DNA from: an uncultured Clostridia bacterium
GTDB taxonomy: Bacteria > Bacillota > Clostridia > Christensenellales > UBA1242
DNA length: 30,386 nt
NCBI GenBank assembly: GCA_934747775.1
Contig: CAKVHA010000012.1
Span: 1 to 30,386 of the forward strand
Reading direction: 5' to 3'
The translations under genes and the position numbers were made by a program. Under the pieces are notes generated by a model. It was not told the DNA's origin. It saw only the letters and a list, made by a program, of their open reading frames with translations, and searched no databases. How positions within the stretch are numbered: position 1 is the first letter of the stretch; each line of letters begins with the position of its first letter. Positions 14,135 through 23,367 of the stretch are shown here, in pieces.

Positions 14135-14579
14135 CTAACCAACACACTTTTCCATTTTTAAAAGTTTTGCAACAATTATTCCGCGCACTTTAAATCCTTC
14201 GGGCAATCGCTCGGATTCTTCAAAATGTTTAATTTCATCATACAACTCTCCACTTGTTTCTAATGTGGCTGTTGCCGATATTTTGTATTGAGTACTATTT
14301 AACGGGTCACTTGGATTAACTTCATAAAAGTGCAAGAAAATGTTTGGATTTTCGGTGACATTTTGCATCGACACCACCATTTGAATTACTGGCAAAATAA
14401 TTCTTCCCCTTTCAAATCTCGATGGCTCAACCATTGTACAATGTGGTACGCCTTTGGCACTAGCAGTTGCCAACATACAAACATCTATCTTTTTCAAAAT
14501 TTCAACTTGTTCGTTAGTTAAAATTTTATCATCTCTTAGAAGATACCCCCCCCCCCATAATATTTTTGTTAATCATCAT
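14135..14579 (-). CDS. Pyridoxamine 5'-phosphate oxidase-fold (FMN-binding type) protein, out of frame at a poly-G tract
   Basis: The body (ILTNEQVEILKKIDVCML then ATASAKGVPHCTMVEPSRF) fits the split-barrel flavin-binding family that includes PNPOx-like reductases. The true start is most likely the ATG pair at 14579/14576. AGGAGG lies inside the end of nifS, and the start overlaps that gene by 11 bases. From there the frame reads MMINKNIMGGG, crosses 11 consecutive G (14556-14546) and then hits a stop near 14531. With 10 or 13 G it would run on into YLLRDDKILTNEQ and the full domain (about 147 residues with 10 G). As given, only a TTG at 14497 without a ribosome binding site opens the frame. 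This is either phase variation, an assembly error in the homopolymer, or decay. Substrate is unknown. Confidence 0.75.
14546..14556 (-). repeat. Homopolymer tract of 11 G (minus strand) at a gene start
   Basis: Eleven C on the plus strand, read as G11 in the coding strand, follow directly after an in-frame ATG of the flavin-fold gene. The count decides whether the start and the rest of the gene are in the same frame: 10 or 13 in frame, 11 out of frame. Confidence 0.9.
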
Positions 14580-15711
14580 TTTTTCCTCCTTGTACTTTTT
14601 TTAACGCATTAATAAAATAATCAATTTGTAAGATTGTTGTATTTTCATCTATACTAATTCTGATTGTGTTTTGCGGATTTTTTATTTTCATACTTGTAAG
14701 CACATAACTTGGCTCGCTGCTTTCGCTGTTGCACGCCGAACCAGTGGATACGCAAACGCCAAATTTTTCGAGCGCAAACATCATCTGATTTCCGTCAAGA
14801 TCCTTAAAAGTAACACTGGTTGTGTTTGGAATTCTTAACGCATTTTTGCAGTTTATGTTTAGCCCGCTTATCTCGCTTAGCTTTTGCTCCAAATAGTCGC
14901 GAGTTTTTATTAGAATTGCTTGAATGGTGTTAAAGTTGTTCATAATATGCTTACTTGCTTCACCCATTGCCACAATGCCCAAAACATTTTCCGTTCCGCC
15001 CCTAAGCCCAAATTCTTGATGCCCAGCAATTAGCGGAACAAACGCCTTTGGATTTTTAACATACATTAGCCCTATCCCTTTTGGACAATGTATTTTGTGC
15101 CCCGAAAACGACATAAAATCGGCATCAATTCGTTTTACATCTATTGGCATTTTGCCGAGCCCTTGCACGCAATCTGTGTGGAATAAAAATTTATATTGTT
15201 TCTTTAAAGCTTTTACACATTTTAAAACATCGTCGTTTAAAACAACCGTTCCCACTTCGTTGTTTGCAAGTTGAATAGACACCAAGCAAGTGTTGTCGTT
15301 TACTGCATTTTTTAGCTCATCGGTGCTAATATTGCAGTTTTCATCCACATTTAGATAAACCACATCATAACCCAAGTTTTCAAGCATTTTGCAATATTCC
15401 AAAATAGAACTATGTTCCACTTTAGTTGTAATAATTCGCTTTTTATCTGGATTTTGCCTAATAGCCGAATTAAACGCCGCACAGTTACTCTCGCTGCCGC
15501 CACTTGTAAAAATTAAGTTTTTACTATCCGCATTAAGCAATTCTGCTAAGTTTTCTCTTGCTTCATTTATTTTTTGCTTAACCTTTGCTCCGTGCTGATA
15601 CAACGAACTAGGGTTTCCAAATTGTAAGTTTAAGTACTCGCTCATCGCAAGCCTTATTTCGTCGGAAATTTTTGTTGTTGCATTGTTGTCCAAATACACA
15701 AACCTATTCAT
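14569..15711 (-). CDS. nifS: Cysteine desulfurase, NifS/IscS type
   Basis: This PLP enzyme takes sulfur from cysteine, leaving alanine, and passes it on as a persulfide for Fe-S clusters or thio-modification. N-terminal YLDNNATT is the family start. The PLP site includes HTDCVQ (D180) and the Schiff-base lysine in SFSGHKIHCPKG (K206). The catalytic cysteine is in VSTGSACNSES (C327), on the longer loop of group I enzymes. Length (380 residues) is normal. AGGAG lies six bases before the ATG. It is the first of three overlapping or close genes (nifS, flavin-fold protein, ferredoxin/thioredoxin-fold protein). No scaffold protein IscU/NifU is next to it, so its partner is unknown. The gene's last codons contain the AGGAGG that serves the next gene. 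Confidence 0.95.
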   Translation of the reverse strand: MNRFVYLDNNATTKISDEIRLAMSEYLNLQFGNPSSLYQHGAKVKQKINEARENLAELLNADSKNLIFTSGGSESNCAAFNSAIRQNPDKKRIITTKVEHSSILEYCKMLENLGYDVVYLNVDENCNISTDELKNAVNDNTCLVSIQLANNEVGTVVLNDDVLKCVKALKKQYKFLFHTDCVQGLGKMPIDVKRIDADFMSFSGHKIHCPKGIGLMYVKNPKAFVPLIAGHQEFGLRGGTENVLGIVAMGEASKHIMNNFNTIQAILIKTRDYLEQKLSEISGLNINCKNALRIPNTTSVTFKDLDGNQMMFALEKFGVCVSTGSACNSESSEPSYVLTSMKIKNPQNTIRISIDENTTILQIDYFINALKKVQGGKNDD

Positions 15712-15807
15712 ACAATTCTCCTATATTTTTATGCTATCATAAAAAACCGCAAAAGTACATTAAAAAACATTAATTTACATTAAAAAATTTATAACAATGC
15801 GTAAAAT

Positions 15808-15844
15808 TAAAAAAATAAAAGCAGAATAAATTTACTCCGCTTTT
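15808..15844 (-). terminator. Terminator downstream of the giant protease gene
   Basis: AAAAGC (15817-15822) and GCTTTT (15839-15844), with inner pairs through TAAATTTA, form an imperfect 11-bp stem. A T-rich stretch follows on the minus strand. It lies about 130 bases after the protease stop codon and about 100 bases before nifS starts on the same strand. Confidence 0.65.
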
Positions 15845-15972
15845 ATAAAAACTTTTGTTACTATGCAAACATTAATAAACTTGCTTTATGTAGCCATTTA
15901 TTTGTATTTTGTTGTAATATAATTTTTAACACCTATTTACATCAAATCACGGCTACAAATTTACAAAACTCA

Positions 15973-18900
15973 TTACTTATTGCTAGAGTTTGGCGTGTTG
16001 TCACCACTAGGATTGTTGTTTCCAGTGTTGTTTCTGTTGTTTGCATCGGTGTTGTTCGATTTGCCGTCTGAAGCACCATTTGCAGAGTTGTTTAGAGCAC
16101 TCATTGCCGATTTAAACGCCTTTTCGTTGTCCTTAACTCTTTTAGCCTTTTTAACGACAATAGAAACAATAATGATTACAATAATTGCAATAAACACAAC
16201 AATTATAAGCGTATCAACAAACGAGAATTTAATGGTAAGTGTAGAGTCTACAAACTCAATTTCGTAGTTAGGATTATCGTTTTTAGCCGTCAGGCCAATT
16301 TCACCCCACAACCAATAACTTTCTATACTGTAAATTCTAACAAGTGGGTCATCGTTGTTTAGCAGTTTCCCATCCACAACCTTGTATGCTTTTTGATCGG
16401 GTTTAGTGAAAGTAAAGTGCCCTTTTTCTTGCTTGGATAAAGCAATTTTAATTTTAGCAGGTTTAACAACAAGCTTGCCGTCGCGACCAGAAACAATATA
16501 GTTTTTGTTGCCCGAAACCGCCTTAATTGCATACTCGCCAACATTGTCAAACTGCTTAGCTGCGGTAGATAAGGTCACTTTTAAAATCGCCTTAGTAGTT
16601 TCGTCTTGCACCATAATTTCGTAATCAAACACGCTAGGATCAACCACATCTCCATAAGTTATGGTTACTTCCGAAACAACAATTGGCACAACCTTTGGTG
16701 TAATAGTTAGCACACCATTTTCAACAGTAACATTGTAGTTTGGATTGCCACTTTCTTCACACGTTAAATATAGCGTGTATTCGCCCACTTCTTTGCCTTT
16801 TGTCGCATCGGTAGTAATTAAATACTTAAACGAGTCACGATCGTGCTGATAAATAGCGCTAAGGTCAATTGTGTTTTTCTGGTCAATAACAATTTCGTCC
16901 AAATACACCACATACGCTTGCGTTGCCCTAACAGTAACCTTTTTAGGAACAACCGTAGTAGTGGAATCATCTGTTAGTGTAACAGTGTAGTTTGGGTTGT
17001 TGGATAATAGTTCAACCTTGTAAGTTCCACCAACTGGCGAAAACCTTTCGGCAGTGCTTTTCACTTTAAGGTCCAACAAATCCCCTTCAAGCACCTTGTT
17101 TTCGCTCATAACTTCGTAATCGTCTGCAATGGCACTTTCTTCACCATACTCAATAGTGTTTGCAACCTTAACTTGAATTGGAAGCGGAACAACCTTAATA
17201 AATGCATCGGTGTAATCATAAGCACTAATATTGTAGTTGTTGCGAGTTTGTGTGGCTCTAACTGCAATAGGATAACCCTTATCTCCTTCCAAAGTAATGC
17301 CCGCTCCAACATAGTAATCGCTAGTAATTATAAAGTTAACATCATCTGCACCATTAACAAGCACAGTCGTATCCAACCACACATTGTTTAGGTTGGCTTC
17401 TTTGCCATAAGTAACAGTCAAACCGCCCACCTTTATTACAACTGTGCGTCGTTTAATTGTGTATAAGCTGTTTTTAAGTGTTATGTTGTAATTTTTGTTT
17501 CCCGAAACAACTTCGCTTATCGTGTAGGTAGAAACATCTAGCTTGCTAATGTCCAAAGCATTGTCTTCTGCGTCTTTAATAATAAGCTCTGAAATTTGCA
17601 AATCTTCATATTCTTTGCCAATTTTTAGCACACCTGTGCGGTTGGATATTGTCATTCCTTCCACACTGCCTGGGTCACCATACACACCAGTCTGTTTTAT
17701 AGTTATCGATGCTTCCCTTGCCACAATTTCAAACGTTCCGCTAATACTATTTAACTCGTAGTTTGTGTTGTCAATTGTAGCATCAATACTATATGTTCCT
17801 ACTGGCGAATAAATGTTTGCATTAGTAGTGAAATATGGCGTAGGCACATTATCGTTTACGGTGTTTTCAATAGTATATTTACTGCCAATAGTGTTGGAAA
17901 TATTAAATGTTCCACTTTCACCGCCATAGGTCATTGTAATACCAGCATCAACTATTACATTAACCTTTCTCTTTTCAACAATAACATAGCCTTTCTTTGC
18001 AATTTTTAAACTGTAATTATTGTTGTTAAATTCCAATTTTGGAGTAATTACATAGCCGCTATTTTGCACATTTGTCTTTTTAGTAACATTACTTGTAAGC
18101 TTTATTCCAAATATGGATAAATCACAATCATTTCCGTTTTTATCCGCACCAGTAGCAAGCCCATCGCCCCAGTTTTCTGGCAAACCGTCGCCATATGTAA
18201 TGTGGATATCACTAATGCTAATATAAATGTATTTTGGTGTTACGGCATAAACACCATTTGTAACAGTAACCTTGTAGTTTTTGTTTCCAGCACTAACCAC
18301 ATAAATTTCATAACGATTAACACTGCAGCCTTCTGTTGCTGTGGTAGCTAGGGTTAAATTTAGGTCATCACCGCTTAAAACCTGTGAAAAATCGTTCCCT
18401 GCAAGATTGTTTAAATCAGTCACGTCCACAAGCGGTTCTTGATATTCCGAAGACGCGTTTCCAATAACAATAGTAATGTTTTTAGGCGTAACCTTAACCC
18501 CTGACCCGCCCGAAAGCGTAACATCATAGTTTTCGTTTGCGCTCAAAACCTTTAACTTATACACAGTGTCGCTAGCATCTGTGCGGTTGGTGATTGCATC
18601 AAAATTTTTAAAATGCTCACACACAACACTCAAATTTAGCGAATCGCCAGCAAGCAATCTATAACTATCATCAGTAAATTTAGCGTTATTCACAACACCT
18701 TTTGCACCAAAATCGTTTCCGTACTCCACGCTAAATAACACCGTTACAGCAATGCTGCGCTTAGTAACCGTCATTAGCAAATTATCGGCATTAACAACAT
18801 TCACAATGTACTTGTTGTCACCAGTAGAGCTATACATATATATTTTGTACGTTCCCACTGGCGGCTGATAATTATAAGGATTAGCCGCAGTTTTTGCGGT

Positions 18901-21900
18901 AGACATTAGCACAACAGCAAGCGTTAACTTGTCGATTGTAGGAATTGTTGCCGTTTCGTCATTTGGATTTGCCACAATTTCAAACGCTGTGCTATCCACA
19001 TTATACTCGCCATACTCCACACTTTGCGCCAACAACTTAATGAAAATATTTTTGCCAGTAATTGTGTATATTGCTTTTGCGGTGTCTTTATTGCTAACAT
19101 TATAGTTGGAGTTGCTACAACTTCTCATAGTAATAGCGTACTTACCCATAGAACTTTCGCTTGTTGCGGTTGTTTGAATTTCAATAACAACATTGTCTTT
19201 ATCGCGTTCCAACACCCCTGCACAAGTCACAGTAATGCCGCTTAAATCTATCGGGTCGCCATACTCCGACCCAGCACTGCCGCTAAACTGAATTGTTATG
19301 TTGCGCTGTTTTAGTGTAAGTTCGCCACTTTCAACCGTAATTTCGTAGTTACCACTACTTGTTACAACCCCCAAAGTGTACTTAATTAACTCTTCGCCAG
19401 AATACACATTGCTTAAATTTGTAGCATTTGTGGTGTAATATGAAATAATGTTGTCGCCATCTAGTATTCCAGTTGCACTTACTGTTTTCACAACAACAAA
19501 ACTAAACAATTCGTTTTCAGGATATATTTTTTCACTAATCCTATCGTCACCATATGTAAAACTAGCGCTTAGGGTTATGTTAACCGCACGTGGTATTATG
19601 GTTAGCTTGCCCTTTGTGTAGCTTGTTAGATTATAGTTTTTGTCGTTCACAACTAAGGTCACATCATAATCGCCCACACTAGCTTTTACTTCACTTCCAC
19701 CACTTGTTAGTGTATAACTACTAGGCGTAATGTTGTTGTAAAGATTATTAAATGTAACCGTTATGCTAGACTTTAAGTTAATGCTATTTCCGTACGTTTT
19801 TTCATAGTTTCCCACAACAGCCGTAATGTTACGCGCCGTAATGGTCACATGCGAGCTGCCCACCGTGATGTTGTAGTTAGTATTGCTTCTGGTTATGTTT
19901 ACATTGTACTTGCCCACGCCATAACCTTGTTTTGCCGAGCAGCTAAGCTTTAAACCAAGCGTGTTAATGTTTTCCGCGCCATAATACTCACCCTCAACAT
20001 TACACTCACTAATGTTCAATTCAACATTTTCGCCATACACAAACGACTTATTGTAGCTAATTGTAAGCTCCCTTGCGGTTATTGTAATTCGCCCTTCTTG
20101 GTTGGTAGTTAGCGAATATCCCGTTCCCGTATAGGTCACAACAATTTGATACACACCCACATTAGGCACATCTGCCCCTGCGGTACAAGAAAATGTTAGC
20201 TCGCTAGCAGGTATCTCATCGCCTTCTGTCACGCCATTAATATAGTACGTCACATTTCCAGCCGCTATCCAGTCTGCCACATTTGTGCCGTACACAAAAC
20301 TCTCCACATTAGTAATGTAAATATACGCGGGGTTTGCGGTTATTTTAAGCACACCGTCCGAGCATGTAATGTCGTAGTTAATGTTGCTTTCTGCTATTTT
20401 AATATAATAATTTCCTGCAATAGACTCTTTTGTTGCGTCAGTAACAAGTTTTGTAATTAAAACATCGCCATTCACAACCGCAAGGTTATCTCCATTTGCG
20501 CTATTTCCAACCACGTTGTATCTACTAATGTCTAGCGTAATATCCGACCCCACCTTAAACGCTTGCTCTAATAATGTAACCGTTACTTTACGTTTTAACA
20601 CTTCCACTGTTCCTTCTGTTAGTGTAAGGTCGTAGTTGTCGTTATCTAATATGGCAGATATTGTTGCCTTTGTTCCAGCTGGTGTTGTGCTAGTAAAATC
20701 GCTTTTGTTTACAGTGCAAGTAAATGTAGGTTCGCCATTATCCGCAAAACCACTGCCACCCACTTTATAACTGCCAATGTCAGGCACCGTGCCACCATAT
20801 GCGTATGTATAACTATCAAAAGTCAATGTCACAGGTCGCTTTGTTATTGTTATTGTAACTGGGTCTGATGTAAGCTCGTAATTAGAACTCACTTTAGCCG
20901 ATATAGTTTGTGTGCTACCAGCTGGCGATGTTTTACTAAGCTCTTCTCCAGAATAAGTAAGTGTAAATTCATCACCATTCACAAAACCCATTCCACCTAC
21001 AATGTATTTAATGTCTGGTTTTATATAGCTGCCATATTCAAACGAATAACTTGTTTTATTAAAACTTATCGACACTGGACGTTTTTTTACTGTAATAGCT
21101 TGTCCAAAAACATGCCCACTACCAGGATCAGTTGAACCATTATTCGTACACATAACAAAAGGCGGATATTTACTATTTGCAAAACTATATCCACTATAAT
21201 TTGTGTTTGAAATTTTTACAAACAAGTTGTATTTACTATCATATGCAATGCCCGTTCCACCAATACCTGTATTTTTGTCTAGTAAAGTCCAAAACTCAAT
21301 AGTACCTAAATCAGCAATTGTTTGCCCATCGGCTACTTCAACAACCGTAAAGTCGTTAGAATTAATTATAGGTTTATCTTCCCCATAGTACATGCTAATA
21401 TCTTTCATTTCATAGCCAGGCGTTTTAAATATAACTTTATATGGATATATTCTCAATTTATACGAACCATATGTGGCAGCATATCCATCGGCAGTGATTT
21501 TAAAGTACACCATCGTTGGATTATCTTCATAACACCCACCATACTCATTTTTTGCGTCATATTTAAAGATACTATCATTCGCATCAACAAATTGACTATA
21601 TCTCGTGCTTAGAATATCGCTTTCTGTTAAATTATATACTCCTTCGTTTAAACCATATGTGATTGTATAATTTTCTACATTTGGTGTAATAGTAGCAAGA
21701 TGTGCTTTACCATCGTAATGGAAACCATAATAATAGCTTTCTTCACCTTCATCTTTACTTAATGTTAAATTAGATGTATATGTAATCTTCTCTAATTCCG
21801 TTTCGGATACAGCGGCTTGTAGGCTTAACATTCCGTTTCCGTAATAAGCATCCTTGCCTGTTGTGCCAAGGTCTACTGCTAGGCTGTACATGCGGTTTTC

Positions 21901-23235
21901 AATATCGCGAGATGTAAGTGTGGTGGCGATTGCTGGGTCTATGCTTAGCAGTGCGGTGGCAGCCGAAACATATGGTGTAGCCATACTAGTGCCATTAAGA
22001 AAGGCATAAGAATTAGAAGAACCAATATAGGCAGATTTTACACGCGTGCCAGGGGCAGAAATATCAACCACATCGCCATAGTTGGAATAACTAGCATCAA
22101 ACACATAGTTGGTGCCGTTAGTAGTCAAAGCAGAAACAGTAATCACATCGTTGCAACAAGCAGGAACGTAGTTGCTGTTTAGTTCTTTGGAATCATTTCC
22201 CGCTGCAACAACTGGCAAAATATTGTTGTTTAACAATTCGGTTGCGCAAGAGTTAATGCCGTTTATAAAAATTTTGTTTCTATAATCAGTGTCAGTTAGT
22301 TCGGCTCCCAAACTCATATTAACCGCAACAATATTGTATCCGTCATTGTTTTTCCAGCTAATTATTTTGCTAAATATCTCAGAAAAACTTTTAGTGCTAA
22401 TTGTTCCGTGGCCAGTGTTGTCAAAAATTTTAATTGGGATAATTTTTACATTGCTAGGTGTTGTATCGCAAACAATGCCCGAAACGTGTGTTCCGTGCCC
22501 ATTGTCATCTTCAAAATCGTATGTAGCTCCAGTTTTGGTTGTTTCTACCTGAGCGTATCCCACTAGGTTTCCGCTGGCGTCAGTTTTTATGCGGTTTTTA
22601 AACATTTCGTGACTGGTGTTTATCCCTGTATCCACAACCACAACAACCACTTCTTGCACTGTGGCGTAGTTGCTAAGATATGTGTTGTAGGTATTGGCGT
22701 GAATGGCGTTGAATCCCCAACCGTAAGCGTCGGTACTTGCATCGTACTCGCCCACTTCGGCGGTTTTTGCAACCACCATTTTATCCACCATAACTGTTAG
22801 GTTTTCATCCTCTTTTAGTTCGTAATATGCTTGCTCGGTTTCTTCTATTGTGTCAAAGGTTATAAATGTGGTGGTTCCAAATGTTTTGGCATTGCTATAT
22901 TTACTAAAGTCGCCTACTCCGTCTACTACTAATGTTTTTAAATAAAACATATCGTAAAAGTAGTAAAAACCATTTTGCTCGTAATACTCATAGTTGTTTG
23001 CAGTGGCAAAATCTTGCAAGTTTTGTTCGGTTTTAAAGTCCGAAATTGGGCAGTAATACTCCACATATTCTGGCAGTTCTGCAGCAGCTTGTTCACTTGC
23101 AAAAACTTGGTTTTTAGCACTTGTGTTTAGGTTTACAATGTTTGTTGCAGAAAATAAAAATGCTCCCATAAGTAGCATCACAATAAATAAAATTAGTCTA
23201 GTTGCTTTATTAGTAATTTTATTTTTAATTTTCAT
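15973..23235 (-). CDS. Giant membrane-anchored subtilisin-like (S8) protease with MBG-like repeats (2420 aa)
   Basis: The order of parts is: signal peptide (about residues 1-45, core LILFIVMLLMGAFLF); a propeptide-like region; S8 catalytic domain (about 190-480); about 20 repeated beta-domains (about 486-2335); one membrane helix (about 2340-2361); and a basic, then Asn/Ser-rich tail of about 60 residues. The triad is complete: D202 in VVDTGINTSH, H247 in NGHGTHVSG and S417 in NGTSMATP, with the oxyanion N347 in VAAGND. The repeats are 70-105 residues, each with an aromatic-Tyr-Gly motif near the start (EYGD, TYGN, VYGE), a GDxLxL-type middle, NxNYxV, and an ITxRxV join. They resemble the MBG/YDG domains of large surface proteins. 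The ATG at 23235 is chosen for the GGGG upstream. A GTG at 23262 would add nine residues. It is likely a cell-surface protein. Its substrate is unknown. Confidence 0.9.
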   Translation of the reverse strand: MKIKNKITNKATRLILFIVMLLMGAFLFSATNIVNLNTSAKNQVFASEQAAAELPEYVEYYCPISDFKTEQNLQDFATANNYEYYEQNGFYYFYDMFYLKTLVVDGVGDFSKYSNAKTFGTTTFITFDTIEETEQAYYELKEDENLTVMVDKMVVAKTAEVGEYDASTDAYGWGFNAIHANTYNTYLSNYATVQEVVVVVVDTGINTSHEMFKNRIKTDASGNLVGYAQVETTKTGATYDFEDDNGHGTHVSGIVCDTTPSNVKIIPIKIFDNTGHGTISTKSFSEIFSKIISWKNNDGYNIVAVNMSLGAELTDTDYRNKIFINGINSCATELLNNNILPVVAAGNDSKELNSNYVPACCNDVITVSALTTNGTNYVFDASYSNYGDVVDISAPGTRVKSAYIGSSNSYAFLNGTSMATPYVSAATALLSIDPAIATTLTSRDIENRMYSLAVDLGTTGKDAYYGNGMLSLQAAVSETELEKITYTSNLTLSKDEGEESYYYGFHYDGKAHLATITPNVENYTITYGLNEGVYNLTESDILSTRYSQFVDANDSIFKYDAKNEYGGCYEDNPTMVYFKITADGYAATYGSYKLRIYPYKVIFKTPGYEMKDISMYYGEDKPIINSNDFTVVEVADGQTIADLGTIEFWTLLDKNTGIGGTGIAYDSKYNLFVKISNTNYSGYSFANSKYPPFVMCTNNGSTDPGSGHVFGQAITVKKRPVSISFNKTSYSFEYGSYIKPDIKYIVGGMGFVNGDEFTLTYSGEELSKTSPAGSTQTISAKVSSNYELTSDPVTITITKRPVTLTFDSYTYAYGGTVPDIGSYKVGGSGFADNGEPTFTCTVNKSDFTSTTPAGTKATISAILDNDNYDLTLTEGTVEVLKRKVTVTLLEQAFKVGSDITLDISRYNVVGNSANGDNLAVVNGDVLITKLVTDATKESIAGNYYIKIAESNINYDITCSDGVLKITANPAYIYITNVESFVYGTNVADWIAAGNVTYYINGVTEGDEIPASELTFSCTAGADVPNVGVYQIVVTYTGTGYSLTTNQEGRITITARELTISYNKSFVYGENVELNISECNVEGEYYGAENINTLGLKLSCSAKQGYGVGKYNVNITRSNTNYNITVGSSHVTITARNITAVVGNYEKTYGNSINLKSSITVTFNNLYNNITPSSYTLTSGGSEVKASVGDYDVTLVVNDKNYNLTSYTKGKLTIIPRAVNITLSASFTYGDDRISEKIYPENELFSFVVVKTVSATGILDGDNIISYYTTNATNLSNVYSGEELIKYTLGVVTSSGNYEITVESGELTLKQRNITIQFSGSAGSEYGDPIDLSGITVTCAGVLERDKDNVVIEIQTTATSESSMGKYAITMRSCSNSNYNVSNKDTAKAIYTITGKNIFIKLLAQSVEYGEYNVDSTAFEIVANPNDETATIPTIDKLTLAVVLMSTAKTAANPYNYQPPVGTYKIYMYSSTGDNKYIVNVVNADNLLMTVTKRSIAVTVLFSVEYGNDFGAKGVVNNAKFTDDSYRLLAGDSLNLSVVCEHFKNFDAITNRTDASDTVYKLKVLSANENYDVTLSGGSGVKVTPKNITIVIGNASSEYQEPLVDVTDLNNLAGNDFSQVLSGDDLNLTLATTATEGCSVNRYEIYVVSAGNKNYKVTVTNGVYAVTPKYIYISISDIHITYGDGLPENWGDGLATGADKNGNDCDLSIFGIKLTSNVTKKTNVQNSGYVITPKLEFNNNNYSLKIAKKGYVIVEKRKVNVIVDAGITMTYGGESGTFNISNTIGSKYTIENTVNDNVPTPYFTTNANIYSPVGTYSIDATIDNTNYELNSISGTFEIVAREASITIKQTGVYGDPGSVEGMTISNRTGVLKIGKEYEDLQISELIIKDAEDNALDISKLDVSTYTISEVVSGNKNYNITLKNSLYTIKRRTVVIKVGGLTVTYGKEANLNNVWLDTTVLVNGADDVNFIITSDYYVGAGITLEGDKGYPIAVRATQTRNNYNISAYDYTDAFIKVVPLPIQVKVANTIEYGEESAIADDYEVMSENKVLEGDLLDLKVKSTAERFSPVGGTYKVELLSNNPNYTVTLTDDSTTTVVPKKVTVRATQAYVVYLDEIVIDQKNTIDLSAIYQHDRDSFKYLITTDATKGKEVGEYTLYLTCEESGNPNYNVTVENGVLTITPKVVPIVVSEVTITYGDVVDPSVFDYEIMVQDETTKAILKVTLSTAAKQFDNVGEYAIKAVSGNKNYIVSGRDGKLVVKPAKIKIALSKQEKGHFTFTKPDQKAYKVVDGKLLNNDDPLVRIYSIESYWLWGEIGLTAKNDNPNYEIEFVDSTLTIKFSFVDTLIIVVFIAIIVIIIVSIVVKKAKRVKDNEKAFKSAMSALNNSANGASDGKSNNTDANNRNNTGNNNPSGDNTPNSSNK
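16230..21780 (-). repeat. Array of about 20 MBG/YDG-like domain repeats in the giant protease
   Basis: Joins such as KKRPVSI, TKRPVTL, KRKVTV, ARELTI, ARNITA, PRAVNI, QRNITI, GKNIFI, KRSIAV, PKNITI, PKYIYI, KRKVNV, AREASI, RRTVVI, PLPIQV, PKKVTV, PKVVPI and PAKIKI mark domain borders. Counting borders gives about 20-21 units. The units are clearly homologous but diverged, with no near-identical DNA copies, so this is an old array rather than a recent expansion. Confidence 0.8.
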
Positions 23236-23291
23236 TTTCCATTTACCCCAATTTACAGACACATTATATTAATATAATATCCAATAATTAT

Positions 23292-23321
23292 ATTATAAAC
23301 ACAAAAATATAGTTATGGCAA
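23292..23321 (-). promoter_or_regulatory. Promoter of the giant protease gene
   Basis: TTGCCA (23321-23316), an 18-base spacer and a perfect TATAAT (23297-23292), with the start about 50 bases before the ATG at 23235. Confidence 0.6.
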
Positions 23322-23331
23322 ATTTTTTAAA

Positions 23332-23361
23332 CAAAAAAAAGCAAAGGTTTTTAATCTTTGC
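23332..23361 (-). terminator. Terminator after the HIT gene
   Basis: GCAAAGG (23341-23347) pairs with the CTTTGC arm ending at 23361 (minus strand GCAAAG ... CTTTGC) and is followed by a run of eight T. It lies six bases after the stop codon. Confidence 0.85.
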
Positions 23362-23367
23362 AATTTT

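Noticed and set aside
15760..15800. Short direct repeats ACATTAAAAAA upstream of nifS
   Set aside because: Low-complexity AT-rich sequence. Two imperfect copies are expected by chance and no clear promoter pairing was found.
16230..21780. The repeat array of the protease as a possible CRISPR or DNA-level tandem repeat
   Set aside because: Repeats exist at protein level only. The DNA copies are diverged, long and in frame.
15980..22800. Several plus-strand ORFs of 60-96 codons opposite the giant protease gene
   Set aside because: They are antisense frames of a clearly coding gene, without ribosome binding sites or recognisable products.
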